A DNA stretch of 64,000 bases from Roseivivax marinus (GCF_900109705.1 NZ_FOAI01000007.1:162216-226215), one strand, 5' to 3'; shown: positions 27,387 to 36,302, numbered from the stretch's first letter. The notes: generated by a model not told the origin, from the letters alone. Numbers and translations are program-made.

Positions 27387-28034
27387 ATGACCGACCTGCA
27401 GGACCTCTGGCACGATCCCGGCACGCGCGTCGTTCTTCGCTCGACCGAGACCTCGCCGTTCGGCCGGAAGGTGCGGATGGCGGCCGAAATCCTCGGTCTC
27501 GCCGGCCGGATCGAACGTCAGGCCGCCGACACGCTCGATACCTCCGACACGCTTCGGGCGCAGAACCCGCTGGGCAAGATGCCCTGCCTCCTGATCGGGG
27601 AGGAAGCGGTTTTCGACAGCGCCGTGATTCTCGAACTCCTGGATGCCGTGGCGGGGGGCGGACGACTGGCGCCTCGCGCGGGGCTGGCGCGCTTCCGTGT
27701 GCTGACCCGCGCGCGGCTTGCCGACGGCATCGCCGACGCTGCACTCCTGATGGTCTACGAGGGCCGCTTCCGTCAGGAAGGCGCCCCCGTGGGTGAGCGC
27801 TGGCTCGCGCATCAGCGCGGCAAGGTCGAGCGCGGGCTGTCGGTCTTCGACACGTCGCCGCCCCCCGCGGATCGGGCCGACCTCGTCTCGATCACGCTGT
27901 CCGCGGCGCTCGGCTACCTCGACTGGCGCGAACCGGTCGCGTGGCGCCCGGGGCACCCAAGGCTGGCGCGCTGGCTCGACGATTTCGCAGCAGCCACCCC
28001 CGCCTTCGAACACACAGCAAGGAGTGTTGCATGA
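27387..28034 (+). CDS. Glutathione S-transferase family protein
   Basis: A 215-residue protein with a thioredoxin-like N-terminus (VVLRSTETSPFGRKVRMAAEILG, then NPLGKMPCLLIGEEAVFDSAVILELLD) and an all-helical C-terminal domain. The cis-Pro loop (KMPCL) and 'DSAVI' glutathione-binding turn are present. The 'SPFGRKV' segment puts a Ser/Phe where Ser/Cys GSTs have the catalytic residue. Such proteins beside catabolic genes often act as glutathione-dependent isomerases or lyases. Here the substrate is unknown. It is two bases from the TRAP permease stop and overlaps the next gene by four bases. Confidence 0.8.
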   Translation: MTDLQDLWHDPGTRVVLRSTETSPFGRKVRMAAEILGLAGRIERQAADTLDTSDTLRAQNPLGKMPCLLIGEEAVFDSAVILELLDAVAGGGRLAPRAGLARFRVLTRARLADGIADAALLMVYEGRFRQEGAPVGERWLAHQRGKVERGLSVFDTSPPPADRADLVSITLSAALGYLDWREPVAWRPGHPRLARWLDDFAAATPAFEHTARSVA

Positions 28035-28597
28035 CCTGGCCACCGCAGCGCCTCGGCCCGCCCGATCCCTCCGGCTATTCGCCCCGTCAGCAGGAGATCC
28101 ACGACGCCATCGCCTCGGGTCCCCGGGGCGGCGTGCGTGGGCCGCTGGCGGTCTGGCTGCACCGCCCCGAACTGGCCTCCGCGGCGCAGGCCCTCGGACG
28201 CTACTGCCGCTACGACACGTCGCTCGATCCGCGCCTGTCGGAATTGGCGATCCTCGTGACCGCGCGCGCCTTCGACGCCGAATACGAATGGTTCGCCCAC
28301 AAACCACCCGCGCTGAAAGCCGGTCTCGATCCGGACATCGTCGAAGCGATCCGGACGATGCAGCAACCCTATTTCCACGATCTGGAAGAGGCCGTCGTCT
28401 ACGAAGTTGCCTGGGCGGCGCACACGGAAAAGCGCGTGGACGACGCGCTGTACGACCGCGCCGCGCAGGTGCTGGGCAAGGCGCGCCTCGTCGATCTGGT
28501 CGGCCTGCTGGGATACTACACGCTGATTTCGCTGACGATCAACATCTTCCGGGTCTCGCCGCCGGAAGGCACAGAACCGGAGCTGACAGATGACTGA
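28031..28597 (+). CDS. Carboxymuconolactone decarboxylase family protein
   Basis: A 188-residue all-helical protein of the CMD/AhpD-like superfamily. The core LSELAILVTARAFDAEYEWFAHKPPALKAGLDPDIVEAIR matches the family 'RERElaIL..A...ga.yEw..H...A...G' pattern. It lacks the CxxC of AhpD peroxidases, so a decarboxylase or lactone-related role is more likely than peroxide reduction. It overlaps the GST gene by four bases and the next hydrolase gene by eight. That tight packing implies action on the same pathway. The precise reaction cannot be assigned from the sequence. Confidence 0.82.
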   Translation: MTWPPQRLGPPDPSGYSPRQQEIHDAIASGPRGGVRGPLAVWLHRPELASAAQALGRYCRYDTSLDPRLSELAILVTARAFDAEYEWFAHKPPALKAGLDPDIVEAIRTMQQPYFHDLEEAVVYEVAWAAHTEKRVDDALYDRAAQVLGKARLVDLVGLLGYYTLISLTINIFRVSPPEGTEPELTDD

Positions 28598-29468
28598 GCG
28601 CCCGCTGACCTGGAAACCGAATCCGCGGCAGACGCGCGTCGACCTGCCTGACGGGGCGACCGACTGCCACTGTCACGTCTTCGGCCCGGCCGAGAAGTTT
28701 CCCTTCGCGCCGGAAAGCAAGCTCGCGCCTGCCGACGCTCCGAAGGAGGAGCTTTTCGCGCTGCACGACCGCATGGGGATCGACCGATGCGTGATCGTGC
28801 AGTCGGGCACCCACGGCTTCGACAACCGCGCGATGCTCGATGCCATGGCGGCGCGGCCCGGGAGCTATCTCGGGGTGGCGCTGGCACCGCCTGATATCCC
28901 GGACGCGGACCTTGCCGAGTTCGCCGAGGCCGGCGTCCGGGCCATTCGATACAATTACATGGCTCACCTCGCACCAGGCGCGTCGGATGACGACCTGCGC
29001 GCGCTGGCGCCGCGTCTCGACGCCCACGGGATGCACCTTCAGATCCACATGGAATCCGCGATGATCGAGGAGATGGCCCCGGTCCTGTCGGAGATGCCGA
29101 TCCCCGTGGTGATCGATCACATCGGGCGAGTGGACGCCTCGAAAGGACGCGAGCACGCGCATTTCCAGGCGCTGCTGCGCCTCATCGACCGGCCGCATGT
29201 CTGGTGCAAGGTGTCGGGCACCGAACGCGCCTCGCGCACCGAGCCGCCCTACGCCGACGCGGTGCCGCTGACCCGCGAGGTCGCCGAGCGCATCCCGGAC
29301 AAAATCGTTTGGGGCACCGACTGGCCGCATCCGAACTACCGCACCGATCCGCCGGACGATGGAGACCTCTTCGACCTGATCCCCGAGATCGCGCCGACGC
29401 GCGAGCTGCGGCAGGCAATGCTGGTGGACAACCCGACGCGCCTCTACCGGTTCGGGGAGGGGGCCTGA
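28590..29468 (+). CDS. Amidohydrolase, 2-pyrone-4,6-dicarboxylate hydrolase (LigI)-like
   Basis: A 292-residue TIM-barrel amidohydrolase of the COG3618 type. It has the metal-site motif DCHCHVFGP (HxH) near residue 25, a conserved 'FAPESKLAP' loop, PVVIDHIGR in the middle and the catalytic-Asp motif WGTDWPHPN near residue 245. The overall order closely matches LigI, which opens the lactone 2-pyrone-4,6-dicarboxylate in protocatechuate 4,5-cleavage. No ligAB, ligC, ligJ or ligK gene is nearby, so the substrate may be a different lactone. It overlaps neighbours on both sides (8 bases and 1 base). Confidence 0.87.
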   Translation: MTERPLTWKPNPRQTRVDLPDGATDCHCHVFGPAEKFPFAPESKLAPADAPKEELFALHDRMGIDRCVIVQSGTHGFDNRAMLDAMAARPGSYLGVALAPPDIPDADLAEFAEAGVRAIRYNYMAHLAPGASDDDLRALAPRLDAHGMHLQIHMESAMIEEMAPVLSEMPIPVVIDHIGRVDASKGREHAHFQALLRLIDRPHVWCKVSGTERASRTEPPYADAVPLTREVAERIPDKIVWGTDWPHPNYRTDPPDDGDLFDLIPEIAPTRELRQAMLVDNPTRLYRFGEGA

Positions 29469-30268
29469 TGGCGGGGCGTCTGGAGGGCAAGATCGCCATC
29501 GTCACCGGCGCCGGCTGCGTCGGTCCGGGCTGGGGCAATGGCCGCGCCACCTGTGTACGCTTCGCGCAGGAGGGCGCCCGCATTTTCGCCGTGGACCTCA
29601 AGGCCGACACTATGGACGAGACGCTGCACCGAGTGCGAGAGGCCGGCTGCGAGGTCGAGCCGCATCTTTGCGATGTCACCGACCGCGCGTCCGTAGAGGC
29701 GATGGTGGACGCCTGCCGCGCGCACTTTGGCGGCGTGGATATCCTCGTGAACAATGTCGGCGGGTCGGCGAAGGGCGGCCCCGTGGACATGGACGAGGAA
29801 ACCTGGGACCGGCAGCTCGACTTCAATCTCAAGAGCGTCTACCTGACCTGCCGCTCGGTGCTGCCGCACATGGCCGAAGCAGGGGCCGGCGCGATCGTCA
29901 ACACGTCGTCGACCTCGGGGATGCGCTGGACCGGCGCCGCGCAGGCGGCTTATGCCTCGTCCAAGGCGGCGATCATCCAGTTCTCTCGCGTAACGGCGGT
30001 GGAGTTCGCGCCGAAGGGCGTCAGGGTGAACACTGTGGTGCCGGGGCAGTTGCACACGCCGATGGTCGAGACCCGGCTCGCCGGCCAGCGCATGGACGGG
30101 GACGTGGACGCGCTTCTGGCCTCGCGGGTGCGGCGCATTCCGCTGGGCTGGATGGGGGACGGGCGCGACACCGCCAACGCCGCGCTATTCCTGGCCTCGG
30201 ACGAAGCGCGCTTCGTTACCGGCACCGAGATCGTGGTGGACGGCGGCATGAGCGTACGCTGCGACTAG
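29468..30268 (+). CDS. SDR family oxidoreductase (extended glycine loop)
   Basis: A 266-residue classical SDR. Active-site Tyr/Lys are in YASSKAAI, the Ser is in NTSSTSG, and the NNVGG motif supports the fold. The nucleotide-binding loop is longer than usual: TGAGCVGPGWGNGRA in place of TGxxxGIGRA. The acidic end of strand 2 (AVDLKAD) suggests NAD(H) preference. The start overlaps the hydrolase stop by one base (TGATG), so it is the last gene of the TRAP operon. It probably oxidises an alcohol in the pathway. A related SDR with the same loop style lies at 39.6 kb. Confidence 0.9.
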   Translation: MAGRLEGKIAIVTGAGCVGPGWGNGRATCVRFAQEGARIFAVDLKADTMDETLHRVREAGCEVEPHLCDVTDRASVEAMVDACRAHFGGVDILVNNVGGSAKGGPVDMDEETWDRQLDFNLKSVYLTCRSVLPHMAEAGAGAIVNTSSTSGMRWTGAAQAAYASSKAAIIQFSRVTAVEFAPKGVRVNTVVPGQLHTPMVETRLAGQRMDGDVDALLASRVRRIPLGWMGDGRDTANAALFLASDEARFVTGTEIVVDGGMSVRCD

Positions 30269-30308
30269 AAAGGCCCGCAGTCGGCGCCGGCGTCGCTTTG
30301 GGACGCGG

Positions 30309-30716
30309 TCAGCCGCGCCAGATTTTCCAGACGCCGTGCGCCTCGAGCACCGGCACCCCGTCGGCCATGACCGTCCCGGACAGGAACGCCATCTGCCCGG
30401 TCAGCCGGGTGATCCTGGGCTCGATCGTCGCAACGGCCCCGATCGGCATCGGCGCGGCGAACTGGTGCGACAGGCTGACGGTGGCCGAGCGTAACGCGTC
30501 CGCGGCCTCTCGCGCGGTGAAGCCGAAGGCGCGGTCGGCGAAGGTCATGAGCATCCCGCCATGCACCACGCCGTTGCGGTTCATGTGGCAGTCGACGCCG
30601 ATGAAGGCGAACTGGCGCGCGCCCTCGACTTCGCGCCGCCAGAGGCCGCCCACGTGTTCGATGAAGCCCTCGCAGGGCTCGAAGCGCCAGCCGTCGGCGG
30701 AAAGATCGTTCTGCAT
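30309..30716 (-). CDS. PaaI family thioesterase (hotdog fold)
   Basis: A 135-residue hotdog-fold protein. The motif NRNGVVHGGMLMTFADRAFGF matches the PaaI/YdiI 'N..G..HGG...t..D' signature, with the catalytic Asp in the helix. The strand SLSHQFAAPMPIGAVATIEP follows. It hydrolyses acyl-CoA thioesters, probably to recycle CoA from stalled intermediates. It is convergent with the SDR gene and divergent from the TctB-type gene, sharing a 170-base promoter region that holds a candidate operator. Confidence 0.88.
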   Translation of the reverse strand: MQNDLSADGWRFEPCEGFIEHVGGLWRREVEGARQFAFIGVDCHMNRNGVVHGGMLMTFADRAFGFTAREAADALRSATVSLSHQFAAPMPIGAVATIEPRITRLTGQMAFLSGTVMADGVPVLEAHGVWKIWRG

Positions 30717-30787
30717 GAGCCTGTTGTGGCGCCTGACACGGCGCGGGGCAAGCCGCTTCCGGCGGCGCCCGAGACAAACGGTTGGTT

Positions 30788-30815
30788 AGGCTGACATGCG
30801 GGATTGAAAGTTGAA
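30788..30815 (+). promoter_or_regulatory. Candidate shared operator upstream of the TTT transporter genes
   Basis: AGGCTGA, 14 bases, AGTTGAA. The same pair with a 15-base spacer, in the same orientation and at almost the same distance from the start codon (71 versus 68 bases), precedes the MmgE/PrpD gene at 39.5 kb. A weaker relative precedes the LysR gene at 36.3 kb. Confidence 0.4.
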
Positions 30816-30886
30816 CCGGCCCGGACATGCCGGGACTATCGTCGGTGTGGTTCCGCCCTGACGGAGCCCGCTGGGAGGAGGACATC

Positions 30887-31336
30887 GTGCTTGATCGGGA
30901 CTACCGCGACATAGCGGGAGGGCTGCTCGTCGCTGCCTTCGGAGCGGCTTCCGGGCTCTACTCGCTGGCGCATTACCGGCTCGGAACGGTCACCAGCATG
31001 GGGCCGGGCATGTTCCCCACCGCGCTGGGCGTACTGCTGGCACTGGGCGGCCTGGGGATCGCCCTCGGCGGCGCCACCCGCAGGGGCTACCCGGTCGACG
31101 CCCGCATCCTGACGCCGGTCATCATCCTCGTCAGCATCTCCGTCTTCGCCCTTATGATCGAACCGTTCGGGCTGATCCCGTCGGTGTTCAGCGCCAGCGT
31201 CATCGCTTGCCTCGCCGAGCTGCGGGTGCGTCCGGTGACGAAGCTGGTGCTCGGCACCGTCCTGAGCGCGCTGACCTGGCTCATCTTCATCGCCGGTCTG
31301 CGCCTGACCATTCCAGCCTTCGACTGGCCGTTCTGA
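30887..31336 (+). CDS. Tripartite tricarboxylate transporter small subunit (TctB family)
   Basis: A 149-residue membrane protein with four hydrophobic segments and the TctB-type turn TSMGPGMFPTALGVLLALGGL after the first segment. It starts with GTG 30887, shortly after GGGAGGAGGA; longer frames upstream are not conserved. It is the small membrane subunit of a TTT importer for di- or tricarboxylates. Its stop overlaps the TctA-type start by one base (TGATG). It lies first in the tctBAC-like operon. Confidence 0.87.
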   Translation: MLDRDYRDIAGGLLVAAFGAASGLYSLAHYRLGTVTSMGPGMFPTALGVLLALGGLGIALGGATRRGYPVDARILTPVIILVSISVFALMIEPFGLIPSVFSASVIACLAELRVRPVTKLVLGTVLSALTWLIFIAGLRLTIPAFDWPF

Positions 31337-32862
31337 TGGACATGCTCGCAAACCTCGCGCTCGGGCTCGAGACCGCCGTCTCGCCGGTCAACCTGCTCTA
31401 CTGCTTTCTCGGCGTGTTCCTCGGCACCTTCGTCGGCGTGATCCCCGGCGTCGGACCGCTGGCGGCGATCTCGATGCTGTTCCCGGTGACGTTCCATCTC
31501 GATCCGACCTCGGCGCTCATCATGCTGGCGGGGATCTGGTACGGGACCACCTATGGCGGCAGCACCGCCGCGATCCTGCTGAACATCCCCGGCGCGACGT
31601 CGGCGGCGGTGACCTGTCTCGACGGCTATCCGATGTCACGGCAGGGCCGGGCGGGCGTCGCGCTGTTGATGACGACCGTGGCATCGTTCCTCGGTGGCTC
31701 GTTCGGAATCATCATCCTGACGATGTTCTCGCCGATCATCGCCAAGTACGCCCTGGCTTTCGGCCCGGCCGAGTATTTCTCGCTCATGGTGCTTGGCCTC
31801 GTGGCGGCATCGACGATCTCGAACGCCTCGGCGATCAAGGGCCTGTCGATGGTGGTCCTCGGGATGCTCGTCGCGACCACCGGGATGGACTCGCAAAGCG
31901 GCGTGCCGCGCTTCACCTTCGGGAATCTCGACCTGCTCGACGGCCTCGGCATCAGCGCGATGGCCATGGGCCTTTTCGGCATCGGCGAGATCATCGCCTC
32001 GGTGCGGAACGTGGACACCGGCAGCGTCGACGCCAAGAACGTCACCTTCCGCTCGATGATCCCGACCCGAGACGACTGGGGACGGTCGTGGATGCCGATG
32101 TTCCGCTCGGCCTGGGTCGGCTCGTTCTTCGGGGCGCTGCCGGGCACCGGACCGTCCATCGCCTCGGTCATGGCCTACGCCGTCGAAAAGCGTATCTCCA
32201 GGACGCCCGAACGCTTCGGCGAGGGCGCGATCGAGGGTGTCGTCGCGCCCGAGACGGCCAACAACGCCGCCGACCAGACCGCCTTCATCCCGACGCTCAC
32301 GCTGGGCATTCCCGGCAGCGCCACCATGGCGCTGATGCTCGGGGCCCTGATGGTGCACGGCATCAATCCGGGCCCGAACCTGATCGTCCAGCAACCGTCG
32401 CTGTTCTGGGGCCTGATCATGAGCTTCTGGATCGGCAACCTGCTGCTGGTGATCCTGAACCTGCCGTTGATCGGGCTTTGGATCCGGCTCCTGCTGATCC
32501 CCTACAACTGGATGTATCCCGCGATAATCATATTCGTCTGCATCGGCGCCTACAGCGTCCGCTACGTCGCCTTCGACGTGGTCGTGGTGATGGCGTTCGG
32601 CGCGCTCGGCTATATCCTGAGGGTCTTCGCGCTGCCCGCGGCGCCGCTCCTGCTGGGCTTCGTGCTGGGCCCGCTGGTCGAACAGAACTTCCGTCGCGCG
32701 ATGGTTCTGGCCCGCGGCGACTTCACCGAGATCCTCGCGCGACCCGTCAGCGGTGTCGTGCTCGGCCTCGTGGCCCTGATGCTGGTGTGGAGCGCGGTTT
32801 CGGCTTGGCGCCGCCGCTCGGCAGACCTGGCACCGGAGGAGATGAACAGCCGCACGGGCTGA
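31336..32862 (+). CDS. Tripartite tricarboxylate transporter permease (TctA family)
   Basis: A 508-residue permease with about 12 membrane segments. Two Pro/Gly-rich family motifs are clear: FVGVIPGVGPLAAISMLFP near residue 35, and SFFGALPGTGPSIASVMAY in the second half. They reflect the internal duplication typical of TctA. Further family sequence is GTTYGGSTAAILLNIPG. It forms the transport path for a carboxylate delivered by the TctC-type binding protein encoded 119 bases downstream. Confidence 0.96.
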   Translation: MDMLANLALGLETAVSPVNLLYCFLGVFLGTFVGVIPGVGPLAAISMLFPVTFHLDPTSALIMLAGIWYGTTYGGSTAAILLNIPGATSAAVTCLDGYPMSRQGRAGVALLMTTVASFLGGSFGIIILTMFSPIIAKYALAFGPAEYFSLMVLGLVAASTISNASAIKGLSMVVLGMLVATTGMDSQSGVPRFTFGNLDLLDGLGISAMAMGLFGIGEIIASVRNVDTGSVDAKNVTFRSMIPTRDDWGRSWMPMFRSAWVGSFFGALPGTGPSIASVMAYAVEKRISRTPERFGEGAIEGVVAPETANNAADQTAFIPTLTLGIPGSATMALMLGALMVHGINPGPNLIVQQPSLFWGLIMSFWIGNLLLVILNLPLIGLWIRLLLIPYNWMYPAIIIFVCIGAYSVRYVAFDVVVVMAFGALGYILRVFALPAAPLLLGFVLGPLVEQNFRRAMVLARGDFTEILARPVSGVVLGLVALMLVWSAVSAWRRRSADLAPEEMNSRTG

Positions 32863-32981
32863 TCGCCCGGCCGCGGCCGACGAATTGCGACCTCCGGGCC
32901 GAACCGGGGGCCAATGGGGCACCGGGCCCCAAACCGGCCCGCACGAGGAGGTGCGGCGCAAACCCAAGTGGAGGAGAGAAG

Positions 32982-33938
32982 ATGAGACATGTACTGAGCC
33001 TCGCGACAGCCCTGGCCGTCATCGCAGGCGCCGCCGCGGCGCAGGACGACTATCCCAGCGGTCCCGTGACGTTGCTCGTGCCCTACAGCCCCGGCGGCTC
33101 GACCGACCGGACCGCGCGGGCGCTGGCCACCGTTCTGGAAGAGAAGTGGGGACAGCCGCTGGTGGTCGAGAACCGCCCCGGCGCGGGTTCCATGATCGGC
33201 ACCGCGGCGCTGGCGCAGGCCGAGCCCGACGGGCAGACGCTGCTTCTGAACACCGCGACCTTTGCCACGGCCCCCGCGATCCAGACCGACTTGCCCTTCG
33301 ACCCGCGCGAGGACATCACTCCGATCACCATGGTCGCCACCAGCCCCTACGTCGTGGTGGGCGGCGCCGAGGTCGAGGCCGAGAACTTCGCCGACTTCCT
33401 CGCGGAGGCCAGGGAGGACCCGATGTTCTTCGCCACCGCGGGCGTCGGCAGTTCGAGCCACTTCACCGCCGAGCTTCTGGCCCAGCAGGCCGAGCTTCCG
33501 GGCGATGTCGTGCACTTCTCGGGTGGCGGCGATGCCAACACCCAGCTCATGGGCGGCCACGCCGACATCTACATCAGCACCACGGCAAGCGTGATGCCCT
33601 ACGTCAACAACGGGCAGGTCAAGGCGCTCGGGGTTCTCGGAGCGGAACGCTTCGAGCTTCTGCCGGATGTGCAGTCCAGCGGCGAGAACGACGTCGAGGG
33701 CATCGACATCAACGGCTGGGTCGGCATGTTCGCGCCCGGTGGCATGGACGCCGAGCTGGTCGAGACGATCAACGCGGACGTCAACGAGGCCATCCGGTCG
33801 GATTCGTTCATGCAGCTTCTGGAAGAGAACTTCGTGCTGCCTGGCGACACCACCGCTGACGAGTTCTCGCAGATCGTCTACGACGAGATGGACACGTGGG
33901 CCGGCCTTGCCGAAAGCCGCGGCATCTCGGCCCAGTAA
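32982..33938 (+). CDS. Tripartite tricarboxylate transporter substrate-binding protein (TctC family)
   Basis: A 318-residue periplasmic protein with signal peptide ending AAAAQ. The TctC/Bug fold is shown by VTLLVPYSPGGSTDRTARAL and VVENRPGAGSMIGTAALAQAEPDG, which line the ligand pocket for carboxylates, and by the HFSGGGDANTQLMGGHADIY segment. The start ATG 32982 follows GTGGAGGAGAGAAG. A strong bidirectional terminator follows. The ligand is not known; the neighbouring enzymes suggest an unsaturated or branched polycarboxylate. Confidence 0.95.
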   Translation: MRHVLSLATALAVIAGAAAAQDDYPSGPVTLLVPYSPGGSTDRTARALATVLEEKWGQPLVVENRPGAGSMIGTAALAQAEPDGQTLLLNTATFATAPAIQTDLPFDPREDITPITMVATSPYVVVGGAEVEAENFADFLAEAREDPMFFATAGVGSSSHFTAELLAQQAELPGDVVHFSGGGDANTQLMGGHADIYISTTASVMPYVNNGQVKALGVLGAERFELLPDVQSSGENDVEGIDINGWVGMFAPGGMDAELVETINADVNEAIRSDSFMQLLEENFVLPGDTTADEFSQIVYDEMDTWAGLAESRGISAQ

Positions 33939-33961
33939 CGCGACAGCCACTCACGGAATGC

Positions 33962-33991
33962 AAAGGCCCGGTCGCGCGACCGGGCCTTTTT
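33962..33991. terminator. Bidirectional intrinsic terminator
   Basis: A fully self-complementary 28-base stem-loop (AAAGGCCCGGTCGC and its complement) is followed by T. Its A- and T-rich ends make it work for both the TctC-type gene and the convergent dehydrogenase gene. Confidence 0.93.
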
Positions 33992-34014
33992 GGTGGTGAC
34001 GGGGCAAACCGGCG

Positions 34015-35007
34015 TCAGCCCTCCAGAACCCGCTTCGGCGCCCCGTCGAGCCAGCCGTCGAGATTGTCGACGCAGTCGCCGTAGAAGGCGCGGAAGGTCT
34101 CCTGCGTGGCGTATCCCAGGTGCGGCGTCAGGAGCGCGTTGTCCATGTCGCGGATCGGGTGGTCGGCGGGGAGCGGTTCCTGGTCGTAGACGTCGATGCC
34201 CGCGCCACGGATACTGCGTGTTCGCAGGGCGTCCAGCAGCGCGTCCTGGTCCACGAGCGGCCCGCGCGACGTGTTGACCAGAATCGCATCGGACTTCATT
34301 CGACCGAGGTCTTCGGCACCCACGATGCCAAGGGTCGAGGGGCCCAGGACCAAATGCAGCGAGATCACGTCGGCCTCGGCGAAGAGCGTCGCCTTGTCGG
34401 CGTACTCGGCACCGCCCTCGGCCGCGCGTTCGGTCGTGAGGTTGGGGCTCCAGGCGACGACGTTCATGCCGAAGGCCCGCGCGACGCCCGCCATGCGGCT
34501 GCCGAGCTTGCCTAGGCCCACCAGTCCGAGCGTGCGGCCATAGAGCGCCGAGCCCAGCCGGGACTGCCACGCCCCCGCGTGCATCGCCGCGTTTTCCTCG
34601 GGGATGCACCGCATAAGCGCGATGATGTGCCCCCAGGCCAGCTCGACCGTGGCATAGATGCCGTTGCCGCTGCCCTCGGTGGTCATGACGGTGATACCGA
34701 GGTCGCGGGCGGTCTCGTCGTCCAGCGTGCGGTTGCGCCGCCCGGTCATCGCGATGGCCTTGAGGTCGGGCAGTGCGCGGAGCACGTCACCCGGCATGGG
34801 CGTGCGCTCGCGCAGAAGGCAGATCGCGTCGTAGGGCGCCAGCGCTTCGGCCACGCCGCCCGCGGGCAGGGGATCGGTCAGGAAGGTCAACTCGGCGCGG
34901 TCCTCCAGCCGGGACCAGTCGGCCATCCGGTGGGCCACGCCCATGTAGTCGTCGAGAACGGCGATCCGGGCCTTGCGGTCGCGGGGCAGGGGGCGGTCAT
35001 CTGGCAT
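34015..35007 (-). CDS. D-2-hydroxyacid dehydrogenase (NAD-binding)
   Basis: A 330-residue 2-hydroxyacid dehydrogenase. The NAD loop is LGLVGLGKLGSRMA. The catalytic Arg is in NTSRGPLVD, the Glu in DVYDQEPLP and the His in TPHLGYAT, all in the standard order. It interconverts a 2-oxoacid and a D-2-hydroxyacid in the cytoplasm. Its first 11 bases overlap the end of the AbrB-like gene, so both form one operon. Next to TTT and LysR genes it may handle the imported acid. Phosphoglycerate dehydrogenase-like substrates are also possible. Confidence 0.92.
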   Translation of the reverse strand: MPDDRPLPRDRKARIAVLDDYMGVAHRMADWSRLEDRAELTFLTDPLPAGGVAEALAPYDAICLLRERTPMPGDVLRALPDLKAIAMTGRRNRTLDDETARDLGITVMTTEGSGNGIYATVELAWGHIIALMRCIPEENAAMHAGAWQSRLGSALYGRTLGLVGLGKLGSRMAGVARAFGMNVVAWSPNLTTERAAEGGAEYADKATLFAEADVISLHLVLGPSTLGIVGAEDLGRMKSDAILVNTSRGPLVDQDALLDALRTRSIRGAGIDVYDQEPLPADHPIRDMDNALLTPHLGYATQETFRAFYGDCVDNLDGWLDGAPKRVLEG

Positions 35008-36124
35008 CGGTTTTCTCCGTCTTCGGGGTGCGGGCCTCGTAGCGGCTGATGAGCCGCACGAGCCAGGGAATGCTCGGCATCAGGATGAAGATGCGGGTCA
35101 GGTGAAAGCTGGTGATGAGCGCGACGTTCTGACCGAGGAACTTGGCGGTCAGGGCCATTTCAACCACTCCGCCGGGCGCCGCGCCAAGAACCATCGTGCG
35201 CCAGTCGAGCCCGGCGGCACGCCCGATCAGGATGGCCCCGCCAGAGCACAGAATCAGCACCAGCAAAGTTGCGCCGAGAAAGGCCGCCGCCATGCGCCCC
35301 GCCGCACCCATCAATTCGCGCCGGAAGGTGGAGCCGAGCCACGTGCCCAGCACAACCTGAGCTAGCGCCAGCACCATGCCGGGGAACGGCGCCGGGGCGT
35401 GGTCGGTGACCGCGAGCAGCGCGCAGACCGACAACGGCCCGAGAAAGTTCGGGTTGGGGACCCGCAGCCTGCGGAACGTCGTGGCGGCGGCCACGCCGAT
35501 GGCCGCAAGCAGGGCGAGGTTCATGGGATCGACCGGCTCGATCCGGACGAAGGCGCGGCGGGCATCGGGCCAGCCGTCCAGGGCGTAGAGCGCGAAGGGC
35601 AGGGCGACCACCACTGCCGACAAGCGCAGGGTCTGGGACAGGACCACCGGCATCGGATCGATGCCGGCGCGGATCGCCATGCCTGCGGCCTCGACAGGGC
35701 TCGTAGGCACGCCGCAGAGAAACGCCTGGGCGAGGCTGATCCCCGCCAGCCGCGACAGGATCAGCGCGACCACGAAGATGCAGAGCCCGGTCATGAGCGC
35801 TGTGCCGACGATGGCCGGCGCCAGCTGGACAAGCATCGCGAAGGCCTCGGGCGAGAAGGCCAGCCCGACCTGGCAGGCGACGACCACCTGCCCGAAAGGC
35901 CGGATGCCGGTGGGCACTCCGACCCGGATCGCGCCGGAGACGAAGATCGCGGCCGAGATCACCAGGGGGCCGATCATCCACGGCAGGGGCGCGCCGAGCC
36001 GTTCGAAGGCGAGGCCGCCCAGGGCGGAGAGCGTGAACAGCAGGGCCAGCCGCGCGAGGCGCGCGGCGCCGTTACCGTCCGACCGGCGGCCGTCCGGTGC
36101 GCGCTCCTCGCTCTCGCTCGTCAT
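34997..36124 (-). CDS. AbrB family membrane protein (putative transporter)
   Basis: A 375-residue protein with about ten membrane segments and the AbrB_fam pattern. An internal duplication is marked by GAPLPWMIGPLVISAA in the first half and an equivalent 'GRRLRVPNPNFLGPLSV' in the second. PGGVVEMALTAKFLGQNVALITSFHLTRI near the end is highly typical. These proteins are often misnamed transcription regulators or ammonia monooxygenases; they look like small-molecule transporters. The start at 36124 is chosen from the conserved N-terminus. It is divergent from the LysR gene at 36303 and may be controlled by it. Confidence 0.88.
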   Translation of the reverse strand: MTSESEERAPDGRRSDGNGAARLARLALLFTLSALGGLAFERLGAPLPWMIGPLVISAAIFVSGAIRVGVPTGIRPFGQVVVACQVGLAFSPEAFAMLVQLAPAIVGTALMTGLCIFVVALILSRLAGISLAQAFLCGVPTSPVEAAGMAIRAGIDPMPVVLSQTLRLSAVVVALPFALYALDGWPDARRAFVRIEPVDPMNLALLAAIGVAAATTFRRLRVPNPNFLGPLSVCALLAVTDHAPAPFPGMVLALAQVVLGTWLGSTFRRELMGAAGRMAAAFLGATLLVLILCSGGAILIGRAAGLDWRTMVLGAAPGGVVEMALTAKFLGQNVALITSFHLTRIFILMPSIPWLVRLISRYEARTPKTEKTDAR

Positions 36125-36245
36125 GGCTGGACCGCCGTTCTGGTTCCGATCCCGGAACCGCTCCTCCGGGCCGGGACCGATCCCGGCCGCGCCGCGCGGC
36201 GCGGGCCTCCTCCAGCCCGCACCCACTTGGCGCAGCTTCGGGTTT

Positions 36246-36269
36246 AGCCTAACCTGTGCGAAAGTTGAC
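36246..36269 (+). promoter_or_regulatory. Candidate operator between the AbrB-like and LysR genes
   Basis: AGCCTAA, ten bases, AGTTGAC, within a larger dyad TTAGCC (36244-36249) and GGCTAA (36271-36276). It shares the nine bases GAAAGTTGA with the site upstream of the TctB-type gene. Position in a divergent LysR promoter fits autoregulation. Confidence 0.35.
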
Positions 36270-36302
36270 TGGCTAATAGTCGCCCAAGGGAAACCTCAGA
36301 TC

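Noticed and set aside
25672..27744. 690-codon minus-strand frame rich in Arg, His and Glu
   Set aside because: It is antisense to the TRAP permease genes and has composition typical of shadow frames.
34997..36124. AbrB-type transcription factor
   Set aside because: The protein is polytopic with about ten membrane segments and lacks the small SpoVT-AbrB DNA-binding fold; the name is historical.
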